A stretch of 64,000 nucleotides of DNA from Streptomyces sp. NRRL F-5123. GTDB taxonomy: Bacteria; Actinomycetota; Actinomycetes; Streptomycetales; Streptomycetaceae. The notes under the pieces are model-generated. The model made no database searches, was not told the DNA's origin, and saw only the letters and a program-made list of their open reading frames with translations. This document shows, in pieces, positions 17,016 through 24,649 of the stretch (position 1 is the stretch's first letter; each line of letters begins with the position of its first letter). Position numbers and translations under genes: made by a program. Location: the NCBI RefSeq assembly GCF_000721495.1, contig NZ_JOHY01000014.1, forward strand, positions 62,001 to 126,000, in the 5' to 3' direction.

Positions 17016-17774
17016 TCAGCCGGCGTCGAGGATCTCCACACCGAGCGAGGCGAGCCGCGCGACGACCGGGTCGCGCGGCTCCGCGTCGGTGACCAGTCCG
17101 CTGATCTCCGCCCAGGGCAGGACGCGGTAGGGCGAGGCCGTGCCGATCTTCTCGCGGGAGGCGAGGACGTAGGTCTCCGCGGCCCGCGCGGACAGGGCGC
17201 GCTTCATGGCCGCCTCGTCGGCGTCCCCGGTGGTCAGTCCCGCCTCGGGGTGAACGCCTGTGACGCCGAGCAAGCAGAGTTCGGCGGAGACCTGCTGCGC
17301 CGCCTCGACCGCGGCGGCGCCGCAGGTGACCGCCGAGTGCTTGAGGACCCGGCCCCCGAGCAGGAAGATCTCCGCCCGCGGGTGTTCGATCAGGGCCGCT
17401 GCGACCGTCGGGCTGTGGGTGATCACGGTGCAGTCGAGCCCCTCGGGGAGCGCCCGCGCCACGGCGAGTGCGGTGGTGCCGCCGTCGAGGATGACCGAGC
17501 CGCCCGGCCGCACCAGTCCGGCCGCCGCCGCGGCGACCCGCCGCTTGCCGTCCGGGGCCACCGCCTGCCGGGCCGCGTAGGCCGCCGTCGCGGGGGACAC
17601 GGGCAGCGCGCCGCCGTAGACGCGCTGGCACAGTCCCTCGGCGGCCAGGTCCCGCAGGTCGCGCCGGACACTGTCCTCGGAGATGCCGAAGTCGGCGGCG
17701 ACGTCCTTGGCCACGACCTTTCCCGTACGGGAGAGCAGTTCGAGCAGGTGTGCGCGTCGTTCAGCGGCCAGCAT
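17016..17774 (-). CDS. DeoR family transcriptional regulator
   Basis: This is a sugar-responsive repressor of 252 residues. The N-terminal helix-turn-helix is VVAKDVAADFGISEDSVRRD (about 20-39), followed by the wing segment LCQRVYGGAL, which is the DeoR signature. The C-terminal DeoRC domain keeps SVILDGGTTALAVA, the phosphosugar pocket, and GVTGVHPEAGLTTGD. Effectors in this family are sugar phosphates. No sugar operon is adjacent, and it is divergent from the small ORF/nudK pair, which could be its target. The intergenic stretch 17775-17822 carries loosely repeated GCA(A)GAA(T/C)CG units. Confidence 0.9.
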   Translation of the reverse strand: MLAAERRAHLLELLSRTGKVVAKDVAADFGISEDSVRRDLRDLAAEGLCQRVYGGALPVSPATAAYAARQAVAPDGKRRVAAAAAGLVRPGGSVILDGGTTALAVARALPEGLDCTVITHSPTVAAALIEHPRAEIFLLGGRVLKHSAVTCGAAAVEAAQQVSAELCLLGVTGVHPEAGLTTGDADEAAMKRALSARAAETYVLASREKIGTASPYRVLPWAEISGLVTDAEPRDPVVARLASLGVEILDAG

Positions 17775-17809
17775 TCACGTTCCTTCGCGTTCTTGCACGA
17801 TTCTGCATG

Positions 17810-17815
17810 TAGCGT
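17810..17815 (+). promoter_or_regulatory. -10 element TAGCGT, leaderless start of the nudK uORF
   Basis: TAGCGT lies exactly 7 nt before the ATG at 17823, so the transcript should begin at the start codon. No good -35 is visible at the normal distance. Confidence 0.45.
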
Positions 17816-17822
17816 AGCGGGC

Positions 17823-17924
17823 ATGTACGACAAGCCCGAGCCCGTCCCGACCGCGTGCCCGTACCGCCCCGGCCCCGGCGCCGCCGGGGACATCCCCCGT
17901 CGCACCGCGCTGGAGACCGCGTGA
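17823..17924 (+). CDS. 33-aa upstream ORF coupled to nudK
   Basis: This small ORF begins MYDKPEPVPTACPYRPG and ends ALETA. Its TGA (17922-17924) overlaps the GTG start of the Nudix gene in a GTGA. It has no ribosome-binding site and probably starts at the 5' end of the mRNA. It may serve only to deliver ribosomes to nudK, or it may be a functional small protein. Confidence 0.5.
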   Translation: MYDKPEPVPTACPYRPGPGAAGDIPRRTALETA

Positions 17925-18589
17925 CGCGCGGCCCGGGTGCCGACCTGCCCGACCACCGCGGACGCACCGGCCTCCACCTCACCGGACGCGACCTCGACCG
18001 CAACCCCGGCGTCCGGATCCGCGACGTCGAGGTCACCTCCCGCGGCTGGCACGTCCTGCGCCGCACCACCTTCGACTACCGGCGCCGCGACGGGCGGTGG
18101 GAGACCCAGCAGCGCGAGACCTACGACCGCGGCAACGGGGCCGTCGTCCTGCCTTACGACGCGGGGCGCGGCTGCGTCCTGCTCACCCGGCAGTTCCGCT
18201 ACCCGGCCTACGTCAACGACCACCCCGACGGCATGCTCGTCGAGGCGGCCGCCGGGCTGCTCGACGCGGACGACCCGGAGACCGCGATACGCCGCGAGAG
18301 CGCCGAGGAGCTGGGGGTACGCCTCGGCCCGCTCACCCGTGTGCTCGACGCCTACATGAGTCCGGGCTCCGTCACCGAACGCCTGCACTTCTTCGCCGCC
18401 CCCTACACACCGGCGGACCGCACCGGCATCGGCGGCGGGGTCGCGGAGGAGGGCGAGGACATCGAGGTCCTCGAACTCCCCTTCGCCGAGGCCCTCGCCA
18501 TGACCGGCGACGGGCGCGTCGTGGACGGCAAGACGGTCCTGCTCCTGCAGTGGGCGGCCCTGCACGGGCCCTTCGCGGGCCGGCGCTGA
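17921..18589 (+). CDS. nudK: NudK-type Nudix hydrolase (GDP-mannose/ADP-ribose pyrophosphatase)
   Basis: This is a Nudix hydrolase of 222 residues from the GTG at 17921. The Nudix box reads EAAAGLLDADDPETAIRRES followed by AEELG, with the insertion typical of NudK/ADP-ribose pyrophosphatases. The C-terminal GGGVAEEGEDIEVLELPF and DGKTVLLLQWA match the NudK signature, so hydrolysis of GDP-mannose or a related nucleotide sugar is likely. No independent ribosome site is visible, and translation is probably coupled to the 33-aa ORF. Confidence 0.85.
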   Translation: MTRGPGADLPDHRGRTGLHLTGRDLDRNPGVRIRDVEVTSRGWHVLRRTTFDYRRRDGRWETQQRETYDRGNGAVVLPYDAGRGCVLLTRQFRYPAYVNDHPDGMLVEAAAGLLDADDPETAIRRESAEELGVRLGPLTRVLDAYMSPGSVTERLHFFAAPYTPADRTGIGGGVAEEGEDIEVLELPFAEALAMTGDGRVVDGKTVLLLQWAALHGPFAGRR

Positions 18590-18656
18590 GACCCTGCGCG
18601 CGGACTTCCGCTGCGCAAGGACACCTCCCGCCCGGATTCCCACGACCGGGCCCCGC

Positions 18657-19148
18657 TCACAGCCGGTGGAGCGTCACCTCCACCAGCACGCCGTCCGCCG
18701 CGACCGCGGTCATGTACGTACGGTGCGGCTGCCGCCGCCGGTCGGTCGGCGAACCGGGGTTGAGCAGCCGCAGGCCGCCGGGCGCGCGGGAGTCCCAGGG
18801 GATGTGGCTGTGACCGAAGACCAGCACGTCCGCGCCCGGGAAGCGGCGGGCGCAGCGCTGCTCGCGCCCCCGGGCGGCCCCCGTCTCGTGCACCACGGCG
18901 AACCGCACACCGCCCACCTCGGCGTGGGCCACCTCGGGCAGCCGCGCCCGCAGCCCGGGCCCGTCGTTGTTCCCGTACACGGCCACCAGCCGCCGCGACC
19001 GCGCCGCCAGCACGTCGAGGGTGGCCTCGTCCACCCAGTCCCCGGCGTGGACGACGACATCGGCCGAGTCGACGGCGGCGAGCAACGCGGCGGGAAGCTG
19101 CCGCGCCCGCGCGGGCACGTGCGTGTCCGACGTCAGCACCAGTCGCAC
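18657..19148 (-). CDS. YfcE-like metallophosphoesterase
   Basis: This is a small calcineurin-like phosphodiesterase of 163 residues from the GTG at 19148. The metal-binding motifs occur in order: LVLTSDTHV (D-x-H), VVHAGDWVD (GD), VYGNNDGPG (GNxD), VFGHSHIPW (GHSH) and LLNPGS. It starts 4 nt after the F420 oxidoreductase stop, so the two genes form one transcript. The substrate is unknown, and the YfcE group hydrolyses model phosphodiesters. Confidence 0.9.
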   Translation of the reverse strand: MRLVLTSDTHVPARARQLPAALLAAVDSADVVVHAGDWVDEATLDVLAARSRRLVAVYGNNDGPGLRARLPEVAHAEVGGVRFAVVHETGAARGREQRCARRFPGADVLVFGHSHIPWDSRAPGGLRLLNPGSPTDRRRQPHRTYMTAVAADGVLVEVTLHRL

Positions 19149-19152
19149 GCGG

Positions 19153-20133
19153 TCAGCCGGTGGCGCCGGCCGGGCGCAGGCGGCGCAGCGGTTGGTCGAG
19201 TTCGCGGGCGTAGAAGTCGAGGAAGCCGTCCGGGTCGGGGCCGGCGTTCTGCAGCACGATCCGGTCGAACCCGGCGTCGAGGTGGCGCTGGACGGCACCG
19301 GCGTAACGCTCGGGGTCGGAACCGCAGGTGAACGCCTGGCGGACGTCGTCGGTGCGCACCGTCGTGGTGGCGGCCTCGAAGTTGACGGGGTTGGGCAGTT
19401 CGCTCATCACCTTCCACCCGGTGAGCGCCCACCGCGACGACTCCCGGGCTGCCTCCGCCGCGGTCTGCTCGTCGGCCGCCCAGGCGACGGGCACCTCGGC
19501 GTACCGCGGCCCCGACCCGCCCCCGGCGCGGTAGTGCTCGACGAGCGAGGGCCTGTCCTCGGTCGCGAACAGCCCGTCGCCGAGCTCGGCGGCCAGCCGG
19601 GCCGCCTCCGGGCCACCTGCCGCCACCGCGATCAGCGGCGGCCGGTCCGGCAGGTCGAAGATCCGTGCGTCCTCCAGCCGCAGGTGAGCCCCCTGGTACG
19701 ACCGGTAGCCGCCCTGCCACAGCAGCCGGATGATCTCCAGCGCCTCCCGCAGCCGCTCGTGCCGCTCCTGCGCCGACTCCGGAAAGCCCGGCCCCACGAC
19801 ATGCTCGTTGAGCCGCTCACCCGCACCCACCCCGAGGACGAACCGGTCGCCGCACAGCAGCGCCAGCGTGGCGGCCGCCTGCGCGATCACCGCCGGGTGG
19901 TAGCGCACCGTCGGACACGTCACCCCCGTCGCGAGCCCGACCCGCTCGGTCCTGACCGCGATCGCCCCCAGCACCGTCCACGCGAAAGGCGAGTGCCCCT
20001 GTACGTCGAGCCACGGGTGGAAGTGGTCGCTCATCTCCACGAAGTCGAACCCCGCGGCCTCCGCACGCACCGCCTGCCGGACGAGCTCCTGCGGGCCGAA
20101 GGCCTCGGCGGCGAGCTTGTAACCGATCTCCAT
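19153..20133 (-). CDS. LLM-class F420-dependent oxidoreductase (FGD-like)
   Basis: This is a luciferase-like TIM-barrel enzyme that uses coenzyme F420, 326 residues from the ATG at 20133. The sequence VEMSDHFHPWLDVQGHSPF near residue 33 and ATGVTCPTVRYHPAVIAQ resemble the F420-dependent glucose-6-phosphate dehydrogenase family. The segment FVLGVGAGERLNEHV is also characteristic. The exact substrate is not predictable from sequence. It is followed directly by the phosphoesterase gene. Confidence 0.88.
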   Translation of the reverse strand: MEIGYKLAAEAFGPQELVRQAVRAEAAGFDFVEMSDHFHPWLDVQGHSPFAWTVLGAIAVRTERVGLATGVTCPTVRYHPAVIAQAAATLALLCGDRFVLGVGAGERLNEHVVGPGFPESAQERHERLREALEIIRLLWQGGYRSYQGAHLRLEDARIFDLPDRPPLIAVAAGGPEAARLAAELGDGLFATEDRPSLVEHYRAGGGSGPRYAEVPVAWAADEQTAAEAARESSRWALTGWKVMSELPNPVNFEAATTTVRTDDVRQAFTCGSDPERYAGAVQRHLDAGFDRIVLQNAGPDPDGFLDFYARELDQPLRRLRPAGATG

Positions 20134-20261
20134 CCGCCCATCCTCGCCCCCCGCGGCCGTCCCCTCCCCACGCCGCCCCCCTGGGCGCCCACCACCATCC
20201 GAACGGCGGACACCCCCGGCCGCCCCGTGCCGGCGGCTCCGCGCCGGGGGAGAGGAGCGGG

Positions 20262-20447
20262 TCAGTGCCTGCCGGCGATGGTGAAGAGGAAGTAGAGGTA
20301 CGCGGCGAGGCCGTGGGCGACGACGACGTAGACCAGCACGCGCAGGACGACGCCGCGCTGCTTGCGGCGCTCGGTGCCGTTGGTGGTGGGGACGACGGCG
20401 GGAGCGAGCGGCCGGACGTCGTGCGGGGTGCCGCCGGTGGTGGTCAT
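20262..20447 (-). CDS. Small membrane protein (DUF6126-like)
   Basis: The protein has 61 residues from the ATG at 20447, which has GGAGG 8 nt upstream. A cytoplasmic N-terminus rich in Pro and Thr is followed by one transmembrane helix, VLRVLVYVVVAHGLAAYLYF (about 40-59). The size and its position directly downstream of an XRE-cupin regulator match DUF6126 proteins, which have no known function. The 46-nt gap after the regulator suggests one transcript. Confidence 0.72.
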   Translation of the reverse strand: MTTTGGTPHDVRPLAPAVVPTTNGTERRKQRGVVLRVLVYVVVAHGLAAYLYFLFTIAGRH

Positions 20448-20493
20448 GTCCTTGTCCTCCAAGGTGCCGGGCGGTGACCCGGCGTCATGTGCC

Positions 20494-21162
20494 TCAGTGG
20501 GTGGTGGGTCCGCGGTGTGCCGCGGAGGTACGGGACGGCGGGGGGCCCACGCACAGCGCGGACGTCTCGCTCTGCATGAGCGTGTGGACGAACAGCACGT
20601 CGGCGCCCGTCCCGCCGGTCGCCGCGAGCCGGTGCGGCACGAGCGAGTCGAAGTGCGCGGAGTCCCCGGGCGCCAGGGTGTGGACGCGCTCGCCGAGCGT
20701 CAGCTCCAGCGTGCCGCCGGTGACGTACAGCCACTCCTCGCCGGGGTGCACGCGCACCAGCGCGCGCTGCGCTCCCGCCTCGGCCGGGATGTGCAGCCGC
20801 AGCGCCTGCATGGCCCGCCCGTTCCCGCCGGCCCGCCAGTACGTCCAGCCCCCTGCGGGCACCGCGGCGGCGGTGGCGCCGCGTACGATGGGGTCGGGTT
20901 CGCCCGCGGTCTCGCCGAGCAGGTCGGAGACGGTGGTGCCGTACATCCGGGCGAGCCCGAGCAGCACCGGGAGCGACGGCTGGCGCAGACCGGACTCCAG
21001 CCGCGACAGGTGCGCGGCGGACAGTCCGGCGCGGGCGGCGGCGCTCTCCAGCGTCAGGCCCGCCGCCTGCCGCAGGTCCCGCAGCCGCGGGGCCAGCACC
21101 AGGTCGTCGCCGGGCCCGGCCGAAGCGGGCGGTGCGGGGGGCCGGTGGTCGGTGGCTGCCAT
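20494..21162 (-). CDS. XRE family regulator with C-terminal cupin domain
   Basis: This is a transcription factor of 222 residues from the ATG at 21162. The N-terminal helix-turn-helix covers about 25-80 (LTLESAAARAGLSAAHLSRL). The C-terminal cupin (about 120-195) contains VHPGEEWLYVTGGTLEL and GDSAHFDSLVPHRL, a likely effector pocket. Members often control redox or amine metabolism. It is divergent from a thioredoxin-reductase-like gene, and three half-sites of an obvious operator lie between them, so it probably represses itself and that gene. Confidence 0.88.
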   Translation of the reverse strand: MAATDHRPPAPPASAGPGDDLVLAPRLRDLRQAAGLTLESAAARAGLSAAHLSRLESGLRQPSLPVLLGLARMYGTTVSDLLGETAGEPDPIVRGATAAAVPAGGWTYWRAGGNGRAMQALRLHIPAEAGAQRALVRVHPGEEWLYVTGGTLELTLGERVHTLAPGDSAHFDSLVPHRLAATGGTGADVLFVHTLMQSETSALCVGPPPSRTSAAHRGPTTH

Positions 21163-21191
21163 GCGTCCATGGAACAGCAGCGTGTGCCGCA

Positions 21192-21219
21192 GAGGCAAAA
21201 AGTTTGCCTCACAGGCAAA
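21192..21219. promoter_or_regulatory. Operator with three alternating half-sites (AGGCAAA/TTTGCCT)
   Basis: GAGGCAAA (21192-21199), TTTGCCTC (21203-21210) and AGGCAAA (21213-21219) create two overlapping palindromes, each with a 3-nt spacer. They lie 30-57 bp upstream of the XRE-cupin start and about 135 bp upstream of the divergent oxidoreductase start. The A/T-rich half-sites stand out in this GC background. Confidence 0.78.
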
Positions 21220-21352
21220 AGAGCTTCCGCGGCCTCTGCCCGCGGTCCCCGCCCGGCCCTTCCGGCGGACCCTCCCTTGTTGCCGGAACGGCACCGGTGT
21301 TTGCCGTACCGCCCCGCCTCCGCCGACCATCGCCGGCGAGGAGGCACCCGAC

Positions 21353-22345
21353 ATGACGAACAGCCATCCGTACGAACGCCCCGCCGACGGGCACGAGGTC
21401 CTGGTCATCGGCGGCGGCGCCGCGGGCCTTGCCGCGGCCGCGACGCTCGCCCGCGCCCGCCGCTCCGTCCTGGTGGTCGACGCCGGCCGGCCGCGCAACG
21501 CGCCCGCGTCCGGCGTCCACACCTACCTCGCCCGCGAGGGCACCCCGCCGGCCGAACTGCTCGCCGCCGGACGCGCCGAGGTCCGCGGATACGGCGGCGA
21601 CATCCGGCAGGGCACCGCCACCGCCGCCGAGCGCGCCGGTGACGGCGGTTTCCGGGTCACGCTGGACGACGGGACCGTGCTGGCCGCCGCCCGGCTGCTG
21701 GTCACCACCGGCCTGACCGACGAGCTGCCCGAGGTCCCGGGCCTGGCCGAACTGTGGGGGCGCGACGTGCTGCACTGCCCCTACTGCCACGGCTGGGAGG
21801 TGCGCGACCGCGCGGTGGGAGTCCTCGGCACCTCGGCCCTGGCCGTGCACCAGGCCCTGCTGTGGCGGCAGTGGACCGACCGCGTGACCCTCTTCCTGCA
21901 CACCGCGCCCGAGCCGGACGACGAGGCGTACGAGCGGCTGGCCGCGCGCGGCATCGCGGTCGTCGACGGCGAGGTCACCCGGCTCGTCGCCGAGGACGGC
22001 AGACTCACCGCCGCCGAGCTGGCCGGCGGGCGCCGGGTCGGATGCGACGCACTGGCCGTCGCCACCCGCCTCACCGCCAACTCGGCGGTCCTGGAAGGCC
22101 TCGGCCTGGCCGCGGAGGAGATGCGGATGGGCGGGCCGGTCATCGGCACCCGCATCCCCGCCGACCCGACGGGCGCCACGGCCGTGCCCGGCGTGTGGGT
22201 CGCGGGCAACGTCGCCAACCCCGTCGAGCAGGTCATCGGCGCCGCTGCCGCCGGGGTGCGCGCGGGCGCGGCGATCAACGCCGACCTCGTCGAGGCCGAC
22301 ACCCGGCGGGCGGTCGAGGCGGCGCGCGCGGCGGCCGCGGCGTAG
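21353..22345 (+). CDS. Thioredoxin-reductase-like FAD/NAD(P) oxidoreductase
   Basis: This is a flavoprotein disulfide-type oxidoreductase of 330 residues from the ATG at 21353 (GAGGAGG 8 nt upstream). The FAD Rossmann motif is VLVIGGGAAGLAAAATLA (17-34). A redox-active CPYC pair lies at 142-145 (LHCPYCHGWEV) as in low-molecular-weight thioredoxin reductases. The C-terminal FAD motif is VPGVWVAGNVANPVEQVIGA. No thioredoxin gene is adjacent, so the disulfide partner is unknown. The divergent XRE-cupin protein likely regulates it. Confidence 0.88.
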   Translation: MTNSHPYERPADGHEVLVIGGGAAGLAAAATLARARRSVLVVDAGRPRNAPASGVHTYLAREGTPPAELLAAGRAEVRGYGGDIRQGTATAAERAGDGGFRVTLDDGTVLAAARLLVTTGLTDELPEVPGLAELWGRDVLHCPYCHGWEVRDRAVGVLGTSALAVHQALLWRQWTDRVTLFLHTAPEPDDEAYERLAARGIAVVDGEVTRLVAEDGRLTAAELAGGRRVGCDALAVATRLTANSAVLEGLGLAAEEMRMGGPVIGTRIPADPTGATAVPGVWVAGNVANPVEQVIGAAAAGVRAGAAINADLVEADTRRAVEAARAAAAA

Positions 22346-22693
22346 CCGGGGGGCGGGCCCCGGGACCGTGCGGGCCCGGGGCCCGGGCCGGCGTGGGCGG
22401 CCGCGCGCCGCCGGCGGGTCGGGGGAGCGCCCGGTGGAGTGGGCCCGCTCCGGTGAGGGCGGCCCGGGGCCCGGGGCGTGCGCGGCCGGGGCTGCTGCGG
22501 AGGCGGCGGCCGCGTGCCGCGGGCGGTCGGGGGCCTGCTCCGGCGGCGACCGTGCGCCGCGCGGTGGTCAGGGGAGCGCCGGGGGCGTACGCCGTCCGGT
22601 TCGCGCCGGGGCGCACTTCCGCACGCCGTTGCCGGACACCCGGTCGAACCAGATTCAATAGGGGCAATTCAGGCTGGCAGCAGGGAGCCCCGC
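22346..22693. other. Gene-free GC-rich interval with hairpin cluster
   Basis: I see no coding signal here. The first 60 bases after the oxidoreductase stop are packed with GGGCCC/CCCGGG units (for example around 22352-22395) able to form a terminator. The last 40 bases (AT-richer, around 22640-22680) probably hold the promoter of the next gene. Confidence 0.5.
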
Positions 22694-23428
22694 ATGATGA
22701 CCGACCGCACCGCCGCCGCGGTGGTCTTCGACGCGCCCTTCACCGACCGGACGGCCTGGGCGGCCGGCCGCACCTCCGCCTACCCCGCCGACGGGCGCAA
22801 CCCCGGCGACAACAAGCTCGACCGCATCGGGCCCGGCTGCGCGCCCACCGCCGACGGGGTCCTCACCGCCCGCCGCGCCCCCGACGGCGGCTGGCACTGC
22901 GCGCTGGTCTCCACCGAGTACGCCCCCGGCGGCTTCGAGCTGCTGCCGGAGGACGAGCTGACCGCCACCTGCGTCGTCCACGACCTCCAGGGCGCCTGGC
23001 CCGCGCTGTGGACATGGGGGCGCGACACGGGCCACGGGCCGCAGCCCGGCCACGGCGAGGTCGACGCGTTCGAGTACCACCCCGACCACCCGCGGATGCT
23101 GGAGCTGACCAACCACGTCCGCTGCGCCGGGCACTACGCCGAGGACGCCGTCACCCCCGGCGTCCCCTTCGAGCTGCGCGTCGTCTTCGGCGCCCGCAGC
23201 GTCGAGTGGTACGCCGACGAGCGCCTGCTCTACGCCGACAACCGCGGGGTCGGCCCGCACTGGCGCGCCTGGCCCGTGGTCTGCATGAGCGTCGCCGCCG
23301 GGCGGTACGGCCACCTGGCGCCCGAGGCCGGCGCGGACGAGCTGGCGTGGCGGTGCACGGGACTGACCGTGCGCCGCCCCGCGCCCGGAATCCCCCGAAT
23401 CCTGCCCGCCGAAAAGTCGTATGAATGA
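22694..23428 (+). CDS. GH16-like (concanavalin-fold) protein without signal peptide
   Basis: The protein has 244 residues from the ATG at 22694 (AGGGAG upstream). The segment GEVDAFEYHP (E122, D124, E127) matches the ExDxxE catalytic motif of GH16 beta-glucanases, preceded by WPALWTWGRD as in that family's core. VEWYADERLLY resembles the strand after the active site. GH16 enzymes are normally secreted, yet this one starts MMTDRTAAAVVFDAPF with no signal peptide or lipobox. It may act on intracellular glycans, be exported another way, or be a non-enzymatic lectin-like relative. Confidence 0.7.
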   Translation: MMTDRTAAAVVFDAPFTDRTAWAAGRTSAYPADGRNPGDNKLDRIGPGCAPTADGVLTARRAPDGGWHCALVSTEYAPGGFELLPEDELTATCVVHDLQGAWPALWTWGRDTGHGPQPGHGEVDAFEYHPDHPRMLELTNHVRCAGHYAEDAVTPGVPFELRVVFGARSVEWYADERLLYADNRGVGPHWRAWPVVCMSVAAGRYGHLAPEAGADELAWRCTGLTVRRPAPGIPRILPAEKSYE

Positions 23429-23507
23429 TCGCTGCGACAGCGGGCAGGCGCAGGTCCGACATCCCTGCGCGCCAGGGGTCCCTGAGCAATGGAACGGAGT
23501 CGGTGCA

Positions 23508-24350
23508 ATGACCCGGCGACAGCCGTCGCACACCCACGCCCACCCCGCCGGCAAGCCCGGCACGGACGTGGCGCGCGGCGCCCCCTGCTGGGTCAGCCTG
23601 TCCGCGCGGGATCTCGCCGCGTCGGAGAAGTTCTACGGCACCGTGCTGGGCTGGGAATTCCGCGCGACCACGCTCGGCTCCCGGTTCGCCGTCGCCCTCA
23701 GCGACGGCTGCCCTGTCGCCACGATCGGCGCCGTCGCCGGGGACATGCAGGTCGCCGTGGTCTGGACGCCCTTCTTCGCCGTCCCGCAGGTCGACGAGGC
23801 GACAGCCCGGATCCGCGAGCGCAGCGCGACCGTCGCGCTGGGCCCGGTCTCCTTCGCCTCCGGCCGCGCGGCGCTCGCCGCCGACCGGGACGGCGCGGTC
23901 TTCGGCGTCTGGGACGGCCGGCTGCCCGGCGGCTGGCAGTCCTGGCACGACCGCGGACCCGTCGTCGTACGCCTGCACACCCGGGACGCCTTCGAGTCGG
24001 CGATCTTCTACGGCGGTGTCCTCCAGTGGGCCGACGACGAGGCGGACTGCTGCACGGTCGGCTACGAGTTCGACCAGGCCGAAGTCGTGGTGCGCACCGG
24101 CAGCAGCGTCGTTGCCCGTATCTCCTCCGGCGCCGTCGAGGCCGCGCCGGACCCGCTCGCCCGCCCGCACTGGTCCGTGGCCTTCGCCGTCGACGACGTC
24201 GCGGCCACCGTCGAGCGCGCGCGCGAGCTCGGCGCCACCGTCGTCGACGCCGGTGAGACCGGCGAGGGGCCGTGGGCCGACATCCGCGATCCGGAGGGCG
24301 GGCTGTTCACGGTGTTCGCGCGCTCGTCGCACCCGGAGCCGTCGGAGTAG
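23508..24350 (+). CDS. Tandem VOC (glyoxalase-fold) protein
   Basis: The protein has 280 residues from the ATG at 23508 (GGAG 8 nt upstream). It has two glyoxalase/bleomycin-resistance-type modules: the first begins CWVSLSARDLAASEKFYGTV (about 26-45) and the second VVRLHTRDAFESAIFYGGVL (about 150). The end, WADIRDPEGGLFTVF, is a typical VOC strand. Such proteins may bind or modify small hydrophobic compounds, and the substrate is unknown. Its 3' end overlaps a small antisense gene by 44 nt. Confidence 0.85.
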   Translation: MTRRQPSHTHAHPAGKPGTDVARGAPCWVSLSARDLAASEKFYGTVLGWEFRATTLGSRFAVALSDGCPVATIGAVAGDMQVAVVWTPFFAVPQVDEATARIRERSATVALGPVSFASGRAALAADRDGAVFGVWDGRLPGGWQSWHDRGPVVVRLHTRDAFESAIFYGGVLQWADDEADCCTVGYEFDQAEVVVRTGSSVVARISSGAVEAAPDPLARPHWSVAFAVDDVAATVERARELGATVVDAGETGEGPWADIRDPEGGLFTVFARSSHPEPSE

Positions 24351-24555
24351 CCGGCAGCGCCGCCGCAGCTGCGGCCCGGGCCGCCCGCCCGCGCCGCAGC
24401 GCCGAACGCAGTGCCCGGCAGCCGCGCCCCATCGGGCCCTGCGGCGGTACGGGCGGCATCGGTGCCGCGTCGATCATCGCGTCGATCTGGTCCTTGACCC
24501 ACTGGTTGGGACGCGCGACCTGACCGCCCGTCCCGTGCTCCTGCCACTGCTGCAT
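24307..24555 (-). CDS. Small hypothetical protein, probable TetR target
   Basis: This is an 82-residue ORF from the ATG at 24555, with GGAAGG about 7 nt upstream. The first 45 residues look natural (PNQWVKDQIDAMIDAAPMPP). The tail is Arg/Ala-rich and overlaps the end of the VOC gene on the other strand. The support for a real gene is mostly its promoter, where a palindrome lies between a TATATT -10 and the region where a -35 would be. I recognise no family. Confidence 0.45.
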   Translation of the reverse strand: MQQWQEHGTGGQVARPNQWVKDQIDAMIDAAPMPPVPPQGPMGRGCRALRSALRRGRAARAAAAAALPATPTAPGATSARTP

Positions 24556-24583
24556 GCCCCCGCCTTCCGCCCGTGTGCCGGAG

Positions 24584-24603
24584 AATATACACGAACGGTC
24601 GTG
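24584..24603 (-). promoter_or_regulatory. Promoter with embedded TetR-type operator
   Basis: On the minus strand TATATT (24584-24589) is a good -10 for the small gene starting at 24555. Immediately upstream lies CACGA-ACGG-TCGTG (24590-24603), a palindrome of the style bound by TetR proteins. A repressor there would occlude the promoter spacer. The tetR gene ends 47 bp away. Confidence 0.55.
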
Positions 24604-24649
24604 CTAAAAGTTGCCTCGGTGGCCCCGCCGGGCGGCCCGGAGTCCCGGC

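Noticed and set aside
22640..22680. A tRNA-like TTCGA stretch before the GH16-like gene
   Set aside because: No cloverleaf can be drawn, and no acceptor or anticodon stem is present.
24062..24592. A 176-codon minus-strand ORF covering the VOC gene end
   Set aside because: It is mostly a shadow of the VOC gene. The 82-codon frame from 24555 has the better start and promoter.
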